NCBI RefSeq assembly: GCF_030457605.1
Contig: NZ_JAKDUR010000018.1
Location: 1-40,782 of the forward strand
Length of the DNA: 40,782 nt
Origin: Halomonas sp.
GTDB taxonomy: Bacteria; Pseudomonadota; Gammaproteobacteria; Pseudomonadales; Halomonadaceae
Direction of reading: 5' to 3'
In this document: positions 26,981-37,269 of the stretch, one piece after another
How the letters are laid out: each line of letters opens with the position of its first letter
Numbering within the stretch: position 1 is the first letter of the stretch
Made by a program: the position numbers and the translations under genes
The notes under the pieces: model-generated
Seen by the model: only the letters and a program-made list of their open reading frames with translations
What the model was told of the DNA's origin: nothing
Database searches by the model: none

Positions 26981-27922
26981 CTACGCAGCAGCGGCGCTAC
27001 TTAACAGCCGCTTCGGTGCTACCGTGGTAACACCGTCTGCCTTGCCTGAAATGCGTCCCAGACCTACAAAGGCCGCATCCCGGTAAAGCCTGACCATGGC
27101 CTCGTCGGCAAGCGCACCTGCTGACGACGTGTCCAGCGAAGCTTGCTGGCCATGAACCAGACGCTGATAGGCGCCGTTATCCAGCGCCAGTGCCGGCAGA
27201 TGATCCACCAGCACATCCGGCGCCATCAGCTCGGCCTCTCTGGCCGCCTGGTCCGCCAGCGCTTCAAGGGCATCAATCGTCCACATGGCAGTGGCGTCAA
27301 ACGGCCCGGTTTCAAGCCGCCTGAGCGCCGAGATATGGGCGCCGCAACCAAGTGCGAGGCCGATATCTTCGGCAAGCGTACGAATGTAGGTGCCCTTGCT
27401 GCAGCGGACTTCGAATTCGAAGGCGTTCTGATCAAACGCCGTGAGGCGCGCATCATACACGGTTATACGCCGCGCTGCACGCTCCACATGCTGCCCTTCA
27501 CGCGCCAGTTCGTAAAGCTTGCGGCCCTGATGCTTGAGCGCCGAATACATCGGCGGTATCTGATCAATCTCACCGTGGAAACGCGCTATCGCGTTCTTGA
27601 CCGCAGCTTCATCAAGCGCCGGCACTTCCCGGCGCTCGATCACCGTGCCTTCAGCGTCGCCAGTGTCGGTCATGACACCAAGCTCTACCCGAGTACGGTA
27701 GACCTTGTCAGCCTCCAGCAGATGGGCGGAAAACTTGGTCGCCTCGCCCAGACAAATCGGCAGCAGGCCGGTCGCCATCGGATCAAGGGTGCCGGTATGT
27801 CCCGCTTTTTGCGCCTGTAACAAACGGCGCACGCGCTGTAGCGCATGGTTGCTGGAAAGCCCCTGAGGCTTGTCCAGCAGCAACACGCCGTTCACCGGCA
27901 GGCCACGACGACGACGCGCCAT
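26981..27922 (-). CDS. truB: tRNA pseudouridine-55 synthase
   Basis: Makes pseudouridine 55 in the T loop of tRNAs. The 313-residue protein has the catalytic Asp47 in [15 protein letters not shown], the conserved [14 protein letters not shown] opening, the [16 protein letters not shown] segment and a C-terminal PUA-like domain. Its start overlaps the rbfA stop by one base (TGATG), which indicates translational coupling. TruB also acts as a tRNA chaperone in E. coli. Confidence 0.96.
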   Translation of the reverse strand: MARRRRGLPVNGVLLLDKPQGLSSNHALQRVRRLLQAQKAGHTGTLDPMATGLLPICLGEATKFSAHLLEADKVYRTRVELGVMTDTGDAEGTVIERREVPALDEAAVKNAIARFHGEIDQIPPMYSALKHQGRKLYELAREGQHVERAARRITVYDARLTAFDQNAFEFEVRCSKGTYIRTLAEDIGLALGCGAHISALRRLETGPFDATAMWTIDALEALADQAAREAELMAPDVLVDHLPALALDNGAYQRLVHGQQASLDTSSAGALADEAMVRLYRDAAFVGLGRISGKADGVTTVAPKRLLSSAAAA

Positions 27923-28344
27923 CAGCTGAGCTCCTCGCCGTTGTCTGTGTCGCTTTCGTCCTCGCTGCCGTTTTCGGCGTTGCGCTCGCGATCACTGGCC
28001 ACGGCGTCTTCAATCAGCGACGACAGCGCCTGGCCGCGCACCACGCTTTCATCAAAGTGAAAGCGCAGCTCAGGCACGTGGCGCAGCTTTACCCGACGGG
28101 CAATCTGGCTGCGCAGAAAGCCAGCAGCGCGCTTGAGCACCTGCAGGTTTTCCTTCACCCGTTCAGGCGACTGCTCACCCAGCAGCGTGACATGGACATC
28201 GGCATAGCCAAGATCACGGCTCACGGTCACACCGCTTACCGTCACCATGCCCAGGCGCGGATCCTTGACTTCCCGCTGGATCAGTACCGCCAGCTCTTTT
28301 TGCAGCTGATCGGCAACCCGGTCAGTACGCTTGAATTCCCGCAT
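27922..28344 (-). CDS. rbfA: Ribosome-binding factor A
   Basis: Small KH-like factor for late 30S subunit maturation and cold growth. The 140-residue protein begins with FKRTDRVADQLQKELAVLIQ and contains KDPRLGMVTVSGV and KLRHVPELRFHFDES, all characteristic of RbfA. The acidic tail (EDESDTDNGEE) is longer than the core needs and would suit a halophile. AGGAG is well placed before the start; infB lies 19 bases upstream. Confidence 0.95.
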   Translation of the reverse strand: MREFKRTDRVADQLQKELAVLIQREVKDPRLGMVTVSGVTVSRDLGYADVHVTLLGEQSPERVKENLQVLKRAAGFLRSQIARRVKLRHVPELRFHFDESVVRGQALSSLIEDAVASDRERNAENGSEDESDTDNGEELS

Positions 28345-28363
28345 GTTGACTCCTGGCGCGGCC

Positions 28364-30883
28364 TTAAAGGGTACGCTCGACCTTCACCTGATCAAAGACT
28401 TCGATCTTGTCACCGACCTGCACATCATCGTAGTTTTTCACGCCGATGCCGCACTCAATGCCGTTGCGCACTTCCTGGACGTCGTCCTTGAAGCGGCGCA
28501 GTGACTCAAGCTCGCCTTCGTAGATCACCACGTTCTCGCGCAGTACACGGATCTTCTTGTGACGGTGTACGGTACCTTCAATCACCATACAACCAGCCAC
28601 AGAGCCGATCTTCGGCGCGCGGAACACGTCGCGCACTTCGGCCACGCCGACAATCTCTTCTTTCCAGTCCGGCGCAAGCATACCGCTCATGGCTTGCTTG
28701 ACTTCGTCGATCAGCTGGTAAATAACGCTATAGTAGCGCAGATCCAGCCCTTCGCGTTCGATAATTTCACGCGCGGCGACGTCGGCACGGACGTTGAAGC
28801 CGACCACAATAGCCTCACTGGCCAGCGCCAGGTTGGCATCGGTGCCGGTAATACCGCCAACGCCGGAGGAAACGACTGCCACTTCCACTTCGTCGGTGGA
28901 GAGCTCTTCCAGTGCGCTACGAATGGCTTCAAGCGAGCCCTGCACGTCAGCCTTGAGCACCACGTTGACCTTGGCGGACTCGTTTTTCTCCATCTGGCTG
29001 AACATGTTTTCCAGCTTGGACTTCTGCTGGCGTGCCAGGCGCACTTCACGGTATTTGCCCTGACGGAAGTTGGCCACTTCACGGGCCTTCTTGTCGTCGG
29101 CCACGACCATGAACTCTTCACCGGCATCCGGTGTGCCGCCCAGCCCCTGGATTTCCACGGGCATGGCCGGACCGACTTCGTCGACCTGTTTACCCAGCTC
29201 GTTGGTCAGGGCGCGTACGCGGCCGTAGTGCAGACCGGCCAGCACGATATCGCCTTTTTTCAGCGTACCGTTCTGCACCAGCACGGTAGCCACCGGACCG
29301 CGGCCCTTGTCGAGCCGCGATTCCACGACCACACCCTTGCCGGGGGCTTCGGGAACGGCCTTGAGCTCGAGCACTTCGGACACTAGCTGCACCGCTTCAA
29401 TCAGCGCATCGATGCCTTCACCGCTTTTCGCCGAGACGTGAACGAACTGGGTATCACCGCCCCACTCTTCGGAAATTACGCCGTACTGGGAAAGTTCGTT
29501 TTTGACTCGATCCGGGTCGGCTGCCGGCTTGTCGATCTTGTTGACCGCGACCACCATCGGTACTTCGGCAGCTTTGGAGTGTTCAATCGCCTCGATGGTC
29601 TGGGGCATCACGCCGTCATCGGCGGCCACGACCAGGATAACCACATCGGTGGCCTTGGCACCGCGCGCCCGCATGGCGGTAAACGCTGCGTGGCCGGGGG
29701 TATCCAGGAAGGTCGCCCCGCCGTTTTTGCCTTCTACGTGGTAGGCGCCGATATGCTGGGTGATCCCGCCGGCTTCGCCGGTGGCCACTTTCGCCTTGCG
29801 GATATAATCCAGCAGCGAGGTCTTGCCGTGGTCAACGTGACCCATGACGGTTACGACCGGCGCCCGTGTAATCTGCTCGCCCTCGTAGGAAATGCTTTCG
29901 AGCACTTCAGACTCCAGCGCGTCATCCTTCACCAGCTTGGGCTTGTGGCCCATTTCCTCAACCACGATCACCGCGGTGTCCTGATCGATGGTCTGGTTGA
30001 TGGTGACCGCAGCGCCCATGGTGAACATGGCCTTGATGACTTCGTTGGCCTTGATCGACATCTTGTCGGCCAGCTCAGCGACGCTGATGGATTCCGGAAT
30101 GGAAACCTCGCGTACGATCGGTTGCGTCGGCTTCTGGAAGCCGTGCTTGCCGCCGCCCTGGCTGCCGCCACGGCGGCTGCCGCCACGACGCTCGGCGCGT
30201 TTGGCTTTCTTGCCACCGCGACGACGCTCTTCGCGGTCATTGCGGGAATCGCTTTCGTCACGACGGCCTTTTTTCTTGGCTGCCGCTTTCTTCGGCGGCG
30301 CGCGACGATCGGTGCGGCCTTCCTTGGGCGGGGCCGGCGGCATGTCGTCGCCTGAGGTATTGCCGCTGTCAAAGTCGGGTACCGGGATCTCGAGCTCGTT
30401 GGGAATGTCGGCGCTTTTGGCCTTTTCCGCAGCGAGCTTGCGCTCCGCTTGATCGGCGGCGCGTTGGGCGTCGGCGGCCTTTTTCTCTTCGGCTTCGCGG
30501 GCCTTGCGCTCGGCTTCGGCTTCAGCCATGTCGCCGACCAGCTGACGCGGCCCTTCGTACTTCGGCTCTTCCTTCCTGGGTTTTTCTTCGTCAGCACGCT
30601 TAACGTAGGTCTTTTTCTTGCGCACCTGAACGTCAATGGTCTTGCCGCGTTCGCCGGTCTTGATGCGACTGCGGGTTTTGCGCGTCAGGGTGATGCGGCT
30701 TTTACTCGCCTCATCGCCGCCGTGACTTTTCTTCAGCGAGTTCAGCAGGGTTTGCTTGTCGCCTTCAGACACCGCATCGCTTTCCGATGTGTGCGAAAGC
30801 CCGGCTTCTTTCATCTGCTCAAGCAGGCGGGACGCATCGCGGCCCACCTTTGCTGCAAAATCTTTTACTGTCATGTCTGACAT
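28364..30883 (-). CDS. infB: Translation initiation factor IF-2
   Basis: GTPase that places initiator fMet-tRNA on the ribosome; the initiator tRNA gene itself is about 2.5 kb upstream. The 839-residue protein has an N-terminal IF2 helical subdomain ([11 protein letters not shown]), a long charged Lys/Arg/Glu-rich linker (about 90-260), the G domain with GHVDHGKTS near 347, DTPGHAAF and NKID, and C-terminal domains ending [21 protein letters not shown] is ideally spaced before ATG 30883. Internal starts producing shorter IF2 forms are possible but not evident. Confidence 0.97.
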   Translation of the reverse strand: MSDMTVKDFAAKVGRDASRLLEQMKEAGLSHTSESDAVSEGDKQTLLNSLKKSHGGDEASKSRITLTRKTRSRIKTGERGKTIDVQVRKKKTYVKRADEEKPRKEEPKYEGPRQLVGDMAEAEAERKAREAEEKKAADAQRAADQAERKLAAEKAKSADIPNELEIPVPDFDSGNTSGDDMPPAPPKEGRTDRRAPPKKAAAKKKGRRDESDSRNDREERRRGGKKAKRAERRGGSRRGGSQGGGKHGFQKPTQPIVREVSIPESISVAELADKMSIKANEVIKAMFTMGAAVTINQTIDQDTAVIVVEEMGHKPKLVKDDALESEVLESISYEGEQITRAPVVTVMGHVDHGKTSLLDYIRKAKVATGEAGGITQHIGAYHVEGKNGGATFLDTPGHAAFTAMRARGAKATDVVILVVAADDGVMPQTIEAIEHSKAAEVPMVVAVNKIDKPAADPDRVKNELSQYGVISEEWGGDTQFVHVSAKSGEGIDALIEAVQLVSEVLELKAVPEAPGKGVVVESRLDKGRGPVATVLVQNGTLKKGDIVLAGLHYGRVRALTNELGKQVDEVGPAMPVEIQGLGGTPDAGEEFMVVADDKKAREVANFRQGKYREVRLARQQKSKLENMFSQMEKNESAKVNVVLKADVQGSLEAIRSALEELSTDEVEVAVVSSGVGGITGTDANLALASEAIVVGFNVRADVAAREIIEREGLDLRYYSVIYQLIDEVKQAMSGMLAPDWKEEIVGVAEVRDVFRAPKIGSVAGCMVIEGTVHRHKKIRVLRENVVIYEGELESLRRFKDDVQEVRNGIECGIGVKNYDDVQVGDKIEVFDQVKVERTL

Positions 30884-30911
30884 TCTTGACCCTCCTCAGC
30901 CCGTGACCTGT

Positions 30912-32426
30912 TTACTGTGTGTTCGAATCGGATTCGGTTTCGTCTTCGAACCAGGGCGCACGGGCAGTCATGATCAATGCCGCTGCGCGCGCTTCGTCCA
31001 ACTCTTCGATATCGACCAGATCGTCGACAGACTGCTCGGCAAGGTCTTCCATGGTAACAATGCCGCGGCTGGCCAGCGTAAAGGCCAGGTGACGCTCCAT
31101 GCCATCCATCGTGAGCAAGTCTTCGGCAGGCTGGGCGCCGTCCAACGCTTCTTCCGAGGCAATCGCCATCGTCAGCAGCTCGTCTTTTGCTCGTGCGCGT
31201 AGCGCATCGATGAGTTCTTCGTCGAACTCTTCAATTTCCAGCATTTCTTCCAAAGGTACGTAGGCCACTTCTTCAAGCGTGGTAAAGCCTTCTTCCACCA
31301 GCAGCCGAGCGACGTCGTCGTCCACGTCAAGATGCTGGATGAAGGACTCGACCAGACTGTCGATTTCCTGCTCCTGCTTGGAATCGGCTTCGTCTTCGGT
31401 CATCACGTTGATGTGCCAGCCGGTCAGTTCGGAGGCCAGACGCACGTTCTGCCCGCTGCGGCCAATGGCCTGGGCCAGGTTGTCTTCGGCGACCGCCACG
31501 TCCATGGCGACCGCGTCTTCGTCCACCAGAATGGAGGCGACATCGGCCGGTGCCATTGCATTGATCACCAGCTGGGCGGGGTTGTCGTCCCACAGCACGA
31601 TATCCACGCGCTCATTCTCAAGCTCGCTGGATACCGCCTGTACGCGCGAGCCGCGCATACCGACACAGGCGCCAACCGGGTCAATGCGGCGATCGTTGGT
31701 CTTCACCGCGATTTTAGCCCGCGAGCCGGGATCCCGCGCCGCGCCCTTGATTTCGATCAACTGCTCGGCGATTTCGGGCACTTCAATCTTGAACAACTCA
31801 ATGATCAATTCCGGGCAGGTACGGGAAAGCTGCAGTTGGGCACCCCGGGCTTCCGGATCGACCTTGACCAGCAGCGCGCGCACCCGCTCGTTCATGCGAT
31901 AGCGCTCGCCGTGAATCATCTCGTTGCGCGGCAAAAATGCCTCGGCGTTGTCGCCCAGGTCAATAATCAGCCCTTCACGGGTGGTGCGCTTGACAATGCC
32001 GGCAACCAGCTCGCCTTCACGGTCAGCGTATTGACGCACGACCTCGGCACGTTCGGCCTCGCGAACCTTCTGCACGATGACCTGCTTGGCCGTTTGCGCG
32101 GCAATACGGCCAAACTCGGCGTTTTCAATCTGGTGTTCAACGACGTCACCCAACGCCAGCGGCGGATCGCGCTGCTCGGCAATCGTCTGTTTGATTTCAT
32201 AGTCGGGGGTTTCAAACTCGTCGTCTTCCACCACCGTCCAGAAACGGAAGGTGTCGTATTCCCCCGTGCTACGATCAATGCGCACCCGCACGCTGGCTTC
32301 TTCACGGTCAAAGCGCTTGCGCGAGGCACTGGCCAGCGCCGCTTCTACCGCTTCAAAAATTACATCGCGGGGGACGCCTTTTTCATTCGAGATCGCGTCA
32401 ACGACCATTAAAATTTCTTTACTCAT
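30912..32426 (-). CDS. nusA: Transcription termination/antitermination factor NusA
   Basis: RNA-polymerase-associated factor controlling pausing, termination and antitermination. The 504-residue protein has the N-terminal RNAP-binding domain (1-130), an S1 domain (about 135-200), two KH domains with [19 protein letters not shown] and [17 protein letters not shown], and two acidic C-terminal repeats (about 365-425 and 440-495) as in E. coli. GAGGC precedes ATG 32426. It lies between rimP and infB in the standard operon. Confidence 0.97.
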   Translation of the reverse strand: MSKEILMVVDAISNEKGVPRDVIFEAVEAALASASRKRFDREEASVRVRIDRSTGEYDTFRFWTVVEDDEFETPDYEIKQTIAEQRDPPLALGDVVEHQIENAEFGRIAAQTAKQVIVQKVREAERAEVVRQYADREGELVAGIVKRTTREGLIIDLGDNAEAFLPRNEMIHGERYRMNERVRALLVKVDPEARGAQLQLSRTCPELIIELFKIEVPEIAEQLIEIKGAARDPGSRAKIAVKTNDRRIDPVGACVGMRGSRVQAVSSELENERVDIVLWDDNPAQLVINAMAPADVASILVDEDAVAMDVAVAEDNLAQAIGRSGQNVRLASELTGWHINVMTEDEADSKQEQEIDSLVESFIQHLDVDDDVARLLVEEGFTTLEEVAYVPLEEMLEIEEFDEELIDALRARAKDELLTMAIASEEALDGAQPAEDLLTMDGMERHLAFTLASRGIVTMEDLAEQSVDDLVDIEELDEARAAALIMTARAPWFEDETESDSNTQ

Positions 32427-32493
32427 GCGTTTGCCTCGCCAAAACCTGTCCTTATGTGCTCAAGCCGGCCAAGCGCCGGTTGCGTCCGCCCGG

Positions 32494-32955
32494 TCAGTTC
32501 TTGAACTGGGGCACGATGTTCGCCTGATCAATGCTTTCGATGGGAAAGCAATATTCCTCACCGTCAAGCTGCAGCAACACCTCGTCGCCTTCGATGCCAG
32601 CCAGCAGGCCGCTGAATTTGCGCCGCCCGTCAAACGGCGTGCGCAGCTTGAGTGCGACCTGATGGCCCTGAAAACGGCTGAAGTGATCGAGGGTATAAAG
32701 GGGGCGCGCCATGCCCGGCGAGGAAACCTCCAGCCGGTACGCCTCGGCTATCGGGTCTTCCACGTCCAGAACGGCGCTGACCTGACGGCTGATATCGGCG
32801 CAGTCATCCACGCTGACACCGCTTTCACGCTCGATATAAATGACCAGGCGTGAATGCTTGCCCTGGGAAAGATAGTCGATGCCCCATAGTTCAAAGCCCA
32901 TGGCGGCAGCAACAGGTTCAATCAGCGCGTGAAGCGCGGCGTGTTTCGTGGCCAC
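32494..32955 (-). CDS. rimP: Ribosome maturation factor RimP
   Basis: Assists 30S subunit assembly. The best start is GTG 32955, which has AGGAG eight bases upstream and gives a 153-residue protein of normal length; an ATG at 33003 is in frame but has no ribosome-binding site and lies in a hairpin loop. GFELWGIDYLSQGKHSRLVIYIE, the DCADISRQVSAVLDVEDP segment and YRLEVSSPGMARPLYT are family hallmarks. It heads the rimP-nusA-infB-rbfA-truB-rpsO-pnp cluster. Confidence 0.94.
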   Translation of the reverse strand: MATKHAALHALIEPVAAAMGFELWGIDYLSQGKHSRLVIYIERESGVSVDDCADISRQVSAVLDVEDPIAEAYRLEVSSPGMARPLYTLDHFSRFQGHQVALKLRTPFDGRRKFSGLLAGIEGDEVLLQLDGEEYCFPIESIDQANIVPQFKN

Positions 32956-32985
32956 AGACAAAGCTCCTATAGCCGTTGCATCAGG

Positions 32986-33019
32986 CACCTGGCCAGGAGT
33001 CATGAGAAAAAGCCAGGTG
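32986..33019 (-). promoter_or_regulatory. Hairpin in the rimP leader
   Basis: CACCTGGC and GCCAGGTG (32986-32993 with 33012-33019) form a perfect eight-pair stem around an 18-base loop, about 30 bases upstream of the rimP start on the minus strand. No T tract follows. It may regulate or stabilise the leader; the rest of 33020-33216 shows no clear gene or promoter. Confidence 0.4.
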
Positions 33020-33216
33020 GCTGATAGGCGTTAACCGGAAATGTGCCTCCGGCAACCCGGTAGACATCCGCTAGTGAGAACGTTCCTGGTGATAATTCCT
33101 GACTGGCCTTGCCCGCATGAAAGGGTCATGCACGCAGCGCCAGTCCCCGACTTTTGCTGTTGCAATGGTCCAGCGGCAGCCGGCCCGACAAAGTCGAAAA
33201 TAAAAAGGCTGCTAAC

Positions 33217-33246
33217 AAAAAGCCCCTTCACAGGAAGGGGCTTTTT
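33217..33246 (-). terminator. Terminator/attenuator between tRNA-fMet and rimP
   Basis: AAAAAGCCCCTTC (33217-33229), a four-base loop and GAAGGGGCTTTTT (33234-33246) form a perfect 13-pair stem with a T run on the minus strand; it would also work on the plus strand. It lies 140 bases after the initiator tRNA and 260 before rimP. In E. coli the metY-rimP-nusA leader is also interrupted by terminators through which transcription reads, and rimP leader attenuators are described in gammaproteobacteria. Confidence 0.8.
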
Positions 33247-33385
33247 GCAAGAAACCTGTAATACCACTATCCTGCCCTTCCTATCAAGGCGCCTTGTCTG
33301 GCCTGCCTTGTAGATCCTGCTGACCATACCCGGTTAAAAATACTGCTTAACCAAAAGGCATATGCCGCATCAGGCTTTCAGGAAA

Positions 33386-33462
<77 letters not shown>

Positions 33463-33478
33463 TCAATCTAGGGAGACG

Positions 33479-33507
33479 ATACTAGACGCTTGTTAATGTT
33501 TCGTCAA
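33479..33507 (-). promoter_or_regulatory. Sigma70 promoter of tRNA-fMet
   Basis: On the minus strand TTGACG (33502-33507), 17 bases and TAGTAT (33479-33484) make a near-consensus promoter. The predicted start is about ten bases upstream of the tRNA 5' end, with a C-rich discriminator (CGTCTCCC) as expected for a stringently controlled stable-RNA promoter. Confidence 0.8.
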
Positions 33508-33571
33508 GCTGACTTTTTCGCTTTCCCTTGTTCTGCGCACTGCTGATTTCGCCGTACGACTTGTCCTGCAA

Positions 33572-33658
33572 TGGTGCCGAAGGCGGGACTTGAACCCGCA
33601 CGACCGTAAGGTCACTACCCCCTCAAGATAGCGTGTCTACCAATTCCACCACTTCGGC
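33572..33658 (-). tRNA. tRNA-Leu (GAG)
   Basis: An 87-nt class II tRNA with acceptor stem GCCGAAG/CTTCGGC, anticodon loop TTGAGGG giving anticodon GAG, a long variable arm (TGACC-TTAC-GGTC) and an encoded CCA. It lies 30 bases downstream of secG on the same strand and is likely processed from the secG transcript, as leuU is in E. coli. Confidence 0.96.
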
Positions 33659-33688
33659 AACAGGGGAGGCTATTGAAAAACAGCCTGA

Positions 33689-34060
33689 TTACTCGCTGCT
33701 CTCCTCTAGCACTGGCGCCGTATTATCCACATCACCGGAAGCATCGTCAAGCGACTTTGATGCGTCAGCGGAGGTATTTTGCTGCTCAACCAGTTTGGAG
33801 TCGGGAATCCCCGCCTCGGGCGCCTGGCCGGCTTCGCTGGCAAAGTAAGCCAGCGCCAGCGAGGTGACAAAAAAGCAGGCTGCCAACACGCCGGTGAAGC
33901 GCGAGAGGAAATTGCCGCTTCCTTTCGAACCAAACACTGTTTGCGAGGCGCCGCCGCCAAACGAGGCACCGGCATCCGCGCCCTTGCCCTGCTGGAGCAG
34001 GATCAGCGCGACCAGAGCGATCGCCACCACCACGTGAATCATGAGAATTGCAACTTGCAT
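33689..34060 (-). CDS. secG: Protein-export membrane protein SecG
   Basis: Auxiliary subunit of the SecYEG translocon. The 123-residue protein has two membrane helices (about 3-22 and 54-73) joined by the conserved cytoplasmic loop [24 protein letters not shown]. It ends with an acidic, Ser/Asp-rich tail. ATG 34060 has AGGA eight bases upstream; the longer frame would overlap tpiA. It starts four bases after the tpiA stop. Confidence 0.95.
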   Translation of the reverse strand: MQVAILMIHVVVAIALVALILLQQGKGADAGASFGGGASQTVFGSKGSGNFLSRFTGVLAACFFVTSLALAYFASEAGQAPEAGIPDSKLVEQQNTSADASKSLDDASGDVDNTAPVLEESSE

Positions 34061-34064
34061 GGAA

Positions 34065-34814
34065 TTATCCTGCTGACTGACAAATAGCGAAAAAATCATC
34101 GATCTGGAGCGAAGCACCGCCGACCAGACCACCGTCGATATCCGGCTGAGCGAGAAGCTCCGCCGCGTTACTGGCTTTCATGCTGCCGCCATAAAGGAGC
34201 CTTAGCGTCTCGGCCAGAGCGTTATCCAGCGTGGCCAGCCAGGTGCGTATTTCCCCCATGGTCGCCTGCGCCTCTGCCGGCGTTGCGGTCACACCTGTAC
34301 CAATGGCCCAGACCGGCTCGTAGGCGATAACCAGCCGCTCGCGCTGGCTGGCCTCCAGATGCTGCATGACCGCGGCTACCTGACCCAACACCACGTCCCG
34401 CGTGGCTCCCGCATTACGCTCATCAAGGGTTTCCCCCACACAGAGCACGGGGATCAGGCCGGCCCCAAGTGCGGCACACACGCGCTGGCAGACATCTGCA
34501 TTGGTTTCACCATAATGCTGACGACGCTCGGAGTGCCCCACCAACACATAGCTAACGCCGAATTCGACCAGCATGGCGGCGTTAACTTCGCCGGTATGAG
34601 CACCGGCCGGCAATGGGTTGAACGTTTGGGCGCCCAACGCCAGCGGCGTGCCGGCAAATGCCTGAGCGGCCGCCGGCAGATAAGGGAACGGGGGAATCAC
34701 GGCAACCTCTACCGCGGCAGAAAAATCTGCCCCGGCAAAGGCCTCTCCAAACGCGCGAACCCGCTCAACAGAGCCGTTCATCTTCCAGTTACCAGCGATT
34801 AGTGGCGTACGCAT
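34065..34814 (-). CDS. tpiA: Triosephosphate isomerase
   Basis: Interconverts dihydroxyacetone phosphate and glyceraldehyde-3-phosphate. The 249-residue TIM-barrel protein has the active-site Lys in AGNWKMNG, the catalytic His in VGHSERR and the catalytic Glu in [11 protein letters not shown], with the phosphate loop [15 protein letters not shown] near the end. ATG 34814 is preceded by AAGGAG. It sits between glmM and secG, the order seen in Pseudomonas. Confidence 0.97.
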   Translation of the reverse strand: MRTPLIAGNWKMNGSVERVRAFGEAFAGADFSAAVEVAVIPPFPYLPAAAQAFAGTPLALGAQTFNPLPAGAHTGEVNAAMLVEFGVSYVLVGHSERRQHYGETNADVCQRVCAALGAGLIPVLCVGETLDERNAGATRDVVLGQVAAVMQHLEASQRERLVIAYEPVWAIGTGVTATPAEAQATMGEIRTWLATLDNALAETLRLLYGGSMKASNAAELLAQPDIDGGLVGGASLQIDDFFAICQSAG

Positions 34815-34888
34815 CAAGGCTCCTTCTCAAGGTTGCGCAAAATGGTATAGGAGCGGCCATGGCAAGACAACCGCTGCAGTAACGGGTG

Positions 34889-36238
34889 CTAGTCCAAAAG
34901 CGCCTGCACCTGCCCGGCAAGCGTTCGGGCCAGTCCGTCAACGTCCAGATGCGCGCGGCCTTCGACCATCACACGAACCAAGGGCTCGGTGCCCGAAGGA
35001 CGCAACAGCACACGGCCTTCATCACCCAGCTGTGCTTCAATATCGGCAACGGCCCGGGCCAGCTCAGGCGACGCCATGGCTGCCGTTGGTTGCGTGCCCG
35101 CCGGCAGGCGCACGTTCACCAGCACCTGCGGCACCTTCTCCAACTGGTCAAGTAATGCCGGCAACGAGGCGCTCTGGCGGATCATGATCGCGACCACCTG
35201 CAGCGCCGAGACAATGCCGTCGCCGGTGGTTTGCGTATGCGCACAAATGACATGACCGGAAGGCTCGCCACCAAGCTCCCAGCCGTTGGCCGCCATACGC
35301 TCCATGACAAAACGGTCACCGACTTTAGCGCGCTCGAACGGAATCCCGAGTGTTTCCAGCGCCATGGCCAGGCCGAAATTGGTCATCAGGGTGCCGACCA
35401 CGCCACCGTTCAATACGCCACGGCTCTGACGATCCCGAGCGATCAGGTAGAGAATATCGTCGCCATCAATCTCGTGGCCGTCGGGATCCACCAGCAGTAC
35501 CCGGTCGCCGTCGCCGTCAAAGGCGATGCCCAGATCGGCACCGCGATGAATGACCGCGGCACGCAGCGATGCCGGATGCGTTGAGCCGACATCACGATTG
35601 ATGTTTACGCCGTCGGGCTCGGCACCAATTATGCTGACGTCGGCGCCCAGCTCACGAAACACGTTGGGCGCAATGTGGTACGTCGCGCCGTTTGCGCAGT
35701 CGAGCACGATACGTAAACCGTGCAGACTCAACCGCTCGGGCAGCGTGGATTTGCAAAACTCGATATAACGCCCCGGCGCATCATGGATGCGCATCGCCTT
35801 GCCCAGATCGGCGGCATCCGCCGTGGTCAGCGGCTCGTCCAGCATGGCCTCGATACGGGCTTCCAGAGCGTCGGGCAGTTTAGTGCCATCCGCGGAAAAG
35901 AACTTGATGCCGTTATCGTCAAACGGGTTATGCGAGGCAGAAATCACCACCCCGGCCTCGGCGCGAAAGGTACGCGTCAAATAGGCAATACCCGGCGTGG
36001 GCATCGGGCCAAGCAATGCGACATCCACGCCGGCGGCGGAAAATCCTGCTTCCAGCGCCGACTCGAACATATAGCCGGAAATCCGCGTGTCCTTGCCGAT
36101 AAGAACCCGGGTGCGGCCCGTTTCGCGACGCAGCACCTGGCCTGCGGCCCAGCCCAACTTGAGCATGAAGTCCGCCGTGATCGGCGCACGCCCGACGGTG
36201 CCACGGATGCCATCGGTACCAAAATAACGTCGAGTCAT
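34889..36238 (-). CDS. glmM: Phosphoglucosamine mutase
   Basis: Converts glucosamine-6-phosphate to glucosamine-1-phosphate on the way to UDP-GlcNAc, peptidoglycan and LPS. The 449-residue protein has FGTDGIRG at the start, the phospho-Ser102 loop [12 protein letters not shown], the magnesium site [13 protein letters not shown], the sugar-binding GGEPSGHVI and the phosphate-binding [12 protein letters not shown]. Its start overlaps the folP stop by ATGA, so the two are translationally coupled. Confidence 0.97.
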   Translation of the reverse strand: MTRRYFGTDGIRGTVGRAPITADFMLKLGWAAGQVLRRETGRTRVLIGKDTRISGYMFESALEAGFSAAGVDVALLGPMPTPGIAYLTRTFRAEAGVVISASHNPFDDNGIKFFSADGTKLPDALEARIEAMLDEPLTTADAADLGKAMRIHDAPGRYIEFCKSTLPERLSLHGLRIVLDCANGATYHIAPNVFRELGADVSIIGAEPDGVNINRDVGSTHPASLRAAVIHRGADLGIAFDGDGDRVLLVDPDGHEIDGDDILYLIARDRQSRGVLNGGVVGTLMTNFGLAMALETLGIPFERAKVGDRFVMERMAANGWELGGEPSGHVICAHTQTTGDGIVSALQVVAIMIRQSASLPALLDQLEKVPQVLVNVRLPAGTQPTAAMASPELARAVADIEAQLGDEGRVLLRPSGTEPLVRVMVEGRAHLDVDGLARTLAGQVQALLD

Positions 36239-37134
36239 GCGCGCACCTCCGCCGGTTGGTCGTCACAGCCTTCGTTGAGGACTGCCCATGTCATGTTAAC
36301 GGCATCCACCGTTGCGGCCACATCGTGAACCCGAAGGATTTTCGCGCCGCGCTCCACGGCCAGCGCCGACAGCGCCAGCCCGCCAGCCAGCCGCTCCTCT
36401 ACCGGGCGGCCAAGCACCTTGCCGATCATGCTCTTGCGCGACATGCCCACTAACAGCGGCAACTCAAACTCGCCCAGCGCTTCAAGCCGGTTCAGCAAAC
36501 GCAGATTATGCTCGACGGTTTTGCCAAAGCCGAACCCCGGGTCAAGCAATAACCGCTCCCGGCCAAGCCCCGCGCCTTCGCAGGTGGCAATACGCTGCAT
36601 CAGGTACTCAACAACGGCATCCTCGACCGGTTGAGTGTAATCCGGTGCCTGCTGCATGGTCTGCGGCTCGCCCTGGCGATGCATCAGGCACACTGGCAGG
36701 CCGCTTTGCGCCGCAGCATACAGGGCACCCTCACGCTCAAGGGCGCGCACGTCGTTGATCATACCCGCCCCTAGGCCGCTTGCTTCGCGCATGACGCTGG
36801 CACTGCTGGTATCCACCGATACCAGTGCATCCAGTTCCCGCGTTAACGCTTCTACCACCGGCGCCACCCGGTCAAGCTCCTGCTGTGCCGATACTGCATC
36901 GGCACCGGGGCGGGTGGACTCGCCGCCCACGTCGATAATGGCCGCGCCCTGGGCCAGCATGCGCTCGGCCTGGCGAAGCGCTTCGTCCGGCACGTTATAG
37001 CGGCCACCGTCAGAGAAGGAGTCAGGCGTGACGTTCAACACGCCCATGACACGGGGAACAGAAAGGTCAAGCCGGTGATGCCCGCAGCGTAGCGGCATCG
37101 CACCGCCGGGCACGGCAGCAAAAGGTGGTTGCAT
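36235..37134 (-). CDS. folP: Dihydropteroate synthase
   Basis: Condenses the FolK product with p-aminobenzoate; the sulfonamide target. The 299-residue TIM-barrel protein has [44 protein letters not shown] and [12 protein letters not shown]. The start may be ATG 37134 or ATG 37098; neither has a strong Shine-Dalgarno. It lies behind the ftsH terminator, so it probably has its own promoter in the roughly 90 bases before it, though I see no convincing consensus. Confidence 0.95.
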   Translation of the reverse strand: MQPPFAAVPGGAMPLRCGHHRLDLSVPRVMGVLNVTPDSFSDGGRYNVPDEALRQAERMLAQGAAIIDVGGESTRPGADAVSAQQELDRVAPVVEALTRELDALVSVDTSSASVMREASGLGAGMINDVRALEREGALYAAAQSGLPVCLMHRQGEPQTMQQAPDYTQPVEDAVVEYLMQRIATCEGAGLGRERLLLDPGFGFGKTVEHNLRLLNRLEALGEFELPLLVGMSRKSMIGKVLGRPVEERLAGGLALSALAVERGAKILRVHDVAATVDAVNMTWAVLNEGCDDQPAEVRA

Positions 37135-37220
37135 GCAGGGGCTCGATTAGCAGTGACAGTGAGTTGGCAGCCGTATCCGGAGGCATGTCCGGATGACAGG
37201 GCAATGAACGGCAGAATAAC

Positions 37221-37246
37221 AAAAAAGGCGCCTCAAGTGAGGCGCC
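37221..37246 (-). terminator. Terminator after ftsH
   Basis: GGCGCCTC (37227-37234), the loop AAGT and GAGGCGCC (37239-37246) form a perfect eight-pair stem that on the minus strand is followed by TTTTTT. It separates ftsH from folP. Confidence 0.85.
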
Positions 37247-37269
37247 CAGGTCGGAAATTCGCAATCCGG

